Below are positions 7,087 through 9,572 of a stretch of DNA of 9,572 nt, piece after piece. Below the pieces are notes generated by a model, which saw only the letters and a list, made by a program, of their open reading frames with translations, did no database searches and was not told the origin of the DNA. Origin of the DNA: Zymomonas sp. (lineage in GTDB: Bacteria > Pseudomonadota > Alphaproteobacteria > Sphingomonadales > Sphingomonadaceae); contig JAIYAJ010000508.1 of assembly GCA_027489105.1 (NCBI GenBank), positions 1 to 9,572 on the forward strand, written 5' to 3'. Position 1 is the first letter of the stretch. Each line of letters begins with the position of its first letter. Position numbers and translations under genes: made by a program.

Positions 7087-8091
7087 TCAGCCGAACAGGC
7101 GCTGTTTCAGCGACGCCGCCTGACGGTAGAACCAGCGATAGAGGCGACCCTTGAGGCTTCCATCCTCGAAGCCCGTCGCCTGGAGCTGTTCGATCCTGCC
7201 GATCACGACATTGTCGGCGACGCTCTTCACGCTGCCGGTCCAGTCGGCGACCAGGCTCGTCGGCCAGCTCGCCTCGCGGACCTGCGACGCACGGTTGCCC
7301 GTGACGACCAGAGCTGACGAAGGATTGGTGCGCCCCTCGGCCGATACCGCGATGAACGCCGATCGGTTCTCCTTGTTGGCCCCCTGCACCATGACATTGC
7401 GCATGATTTGGCCAGACGCGCCTTCGGGCAGGTCGATCATGTAATTGGTCGCCCGCCCTTCGGTGTCGTCGAAGCTGCTGTCCGCAACCTCGATCCGCCG
7501 TGCGCGGCTCTTCACATAATGACCGCCCAGCCCCCGCTCGAAGCGGCTGCGCCGCACGGTCACTTCGCTATAGGCGCCGAGATAGAGTGAATGCGCGCAG
7601 GCCAGCCCGCGGTCGCAGCGGCCGAGCCCCGAAAAGGTCGACCGGTCGATCAGGATCGACGACAAGGGATCGTCGGCGCCGAGAATGCCCTGCTCCGAAT
7701 CGCGGAACAGGCTGCCCGACACGAACAGGTCGCCCTTCTCGATCCGGATTCCGGCGCCATTGCCTTCCGCGACCTTCATATTCTCGAAGACGAGGCCTTC
7801 GATACGGGCCTCCCGCCCGCGCAGGACGAGCGCCGCCTTCCCCTCGCAGATGCCGCCGTCGAAGATGACCTTGAGCGGACGAACAGCGCGATAGCGGATG
7901 CGGCCTGCCTGCTGGACGGCGCAGTCCGAGTAGCGGCCGGGCGCGATCAGGATCGTCCCGCTCTCGTCTCCGATCGCCGAGACCGCAGCCGCGAGGCTGG
8001 TGAAGGACTGGCCGCTCGATTCGATGGTGAACGGCCCGCCATAGGCGGCGCCGGACAAGCTCGACAAAAGGATCAGACCGACAGCGCGCAT
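7087..8091 (-). CDS. Secreted right-handed parallel beta-helix protein, function unknown
   Basis: A 334-residue protein with a short signal peptide (MRAVGLILLSSLSGAAYG, likely cut after G18). The body looks like a pectate-lyase-type beta-helix: repeated coils of short strands with G/N/D turns, e.g. GAGIRIEKGDLFVSGSLFRD (112-131), SSILIDRSTFSGLG (144-157), SEVTVRRSRFERGLGGHYVK (175-194) and RIEVADSSFDD (199-209). The opening TIESSGQSFTSLAAAVSAI and ILIAPGRYSD resemble the N-terminal cap seen in many beta-helix polysaccharide-active enzymes. C57/C82 and C159/C165 could form disulfides. The C-terminal 20 residues are basic and aromatic (RLYRWFYRQAASLKQR). I see no recognisable catalytic signature of a named lyase or hydrolase family, so activity is unassigned. 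Polysaccharide binding or cleavage is only an inference from fold. ATG 8091 has AGAGGA directly adjoining it, an unusually short ribosome-site spacing. metH lies 68 bases upstream on the same strand. Confidence 0.8.
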   Translation of the reverse strand: MRAVGLILLSSLSGAAYGGPFTIESSGQSFTSLAAAVSAIGDESGTILIAPGRYSDCAVQQAGRIRYRAVRPLKVIFDGGICEGKAALVLRGREARIEGLVFENMKVAEGNGAGIRIEKGDLFVSGSLFRDSEQGILGADDPLSSILIDRSTFSGLGRCDRGLACAHSLYLGAYSEVTVRRSRFERGLGGHYVKSRARRIEVADSSFDDTEGRATNYMIDLPEGASGQIMRNVMVQGANKENRSAFIAVSAEGRTNPSSALVVTGNRASQVREASWPTSLVADWTGSVKSVADNVVIGRIEQLQATGFEDGSLKGRLYRWFYRQAASLKQRLFG

Positions 8092-8137
8092 TCCTCTACC
8101 CTAACGCAGCATGCATGAGGATTTGCTTAGCGCCTTG

Positions 8138-8151
8138 TCGATCGCGATCGA
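8138..8151. repeat. 14-bp perfect palindrome between metH and the beta-helix gene
   Basis: TCGATCGCGATCGA reads the same on both strands and lies 8 bases beyond the metH stop, in the 68-base gap before the beta-helix gene. Outer GCCT (8132-8135) and AGGC (8151-8154) could lengthen an imperfect stem with a short bulge. No T run follows on the minus strand, so a terminator is doubtful; a protein-binding dyad or chance are the alternatives. Confidence 0.35.
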
Positions 8152-8159
8152 GGCTCTCG

Positions 8160-9572
<1,413 letters not shown>

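Overview
This is a GC-rich, densely coding chromosomal stretch that looks like an alphaproteobacterium of the order Sphingomonadales. The reasons are the overall base and codon use, a 549-residue secreted alkaline phosphatase closely resembling the Sphingomonas PhoK/SPAP type, an aspartate/glutamate leucyltransferase (Bpt), and the general character of the proteins. I see no RNA gene, insertion sequence, phage gene, CRISPR array or toxin-antitoxin pair. No gene-free stretch exceeds about 140 bases. It reads as core housekeeping and periplasmic metabolism.

Layout from left to right: (1) the C-terminal part of a PQQ-type sugar/sorbosone dehydrogenase (+). (2) bpt (-), converging on it. (3) A threonine ammonia-lyase gene, ilvA (-), interrupted by an in-frame amber codon. 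(4) Divergent from ilvA, a two-gene unit (+): a beta-hydroxyacid (HIBADH-family) dehydrogenase overlapping by 4 nt an exported YtcJ-like amidohydrolase. (5) A PhoK-like secreted alkaline phosphatase/phosphodiesterase (+). (6) Converging on it, a secreted right-handed beta-helix protein (-). (7) The C-terminal 470 residues of cobalamin-dependent methionine synthase, metH (-), running off the right edge.

The genes do not form one pathway. The exported proteins (sugar dehydrogenase, amidohydrolase, phosphatase, beta-helix protein) fit the oligotrophic, polymer- and ester-scavenging life of sphingomonads. IlvA, MetH and Bpt are cytoplasmic amino-acid and protein-turnover functions.

Two sequence-level anomalies deserve attention. 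The first is the amber codon inside the ilvA catalytic domain, with the frame intact on both sides. The second is an Asn at the position of the cobalt-ligating His in the MetH cobalamin motif (DxNxxG instead of DxHxxG), in a domain whose other motif residues are all present. I found no convincing new multi-gene system.
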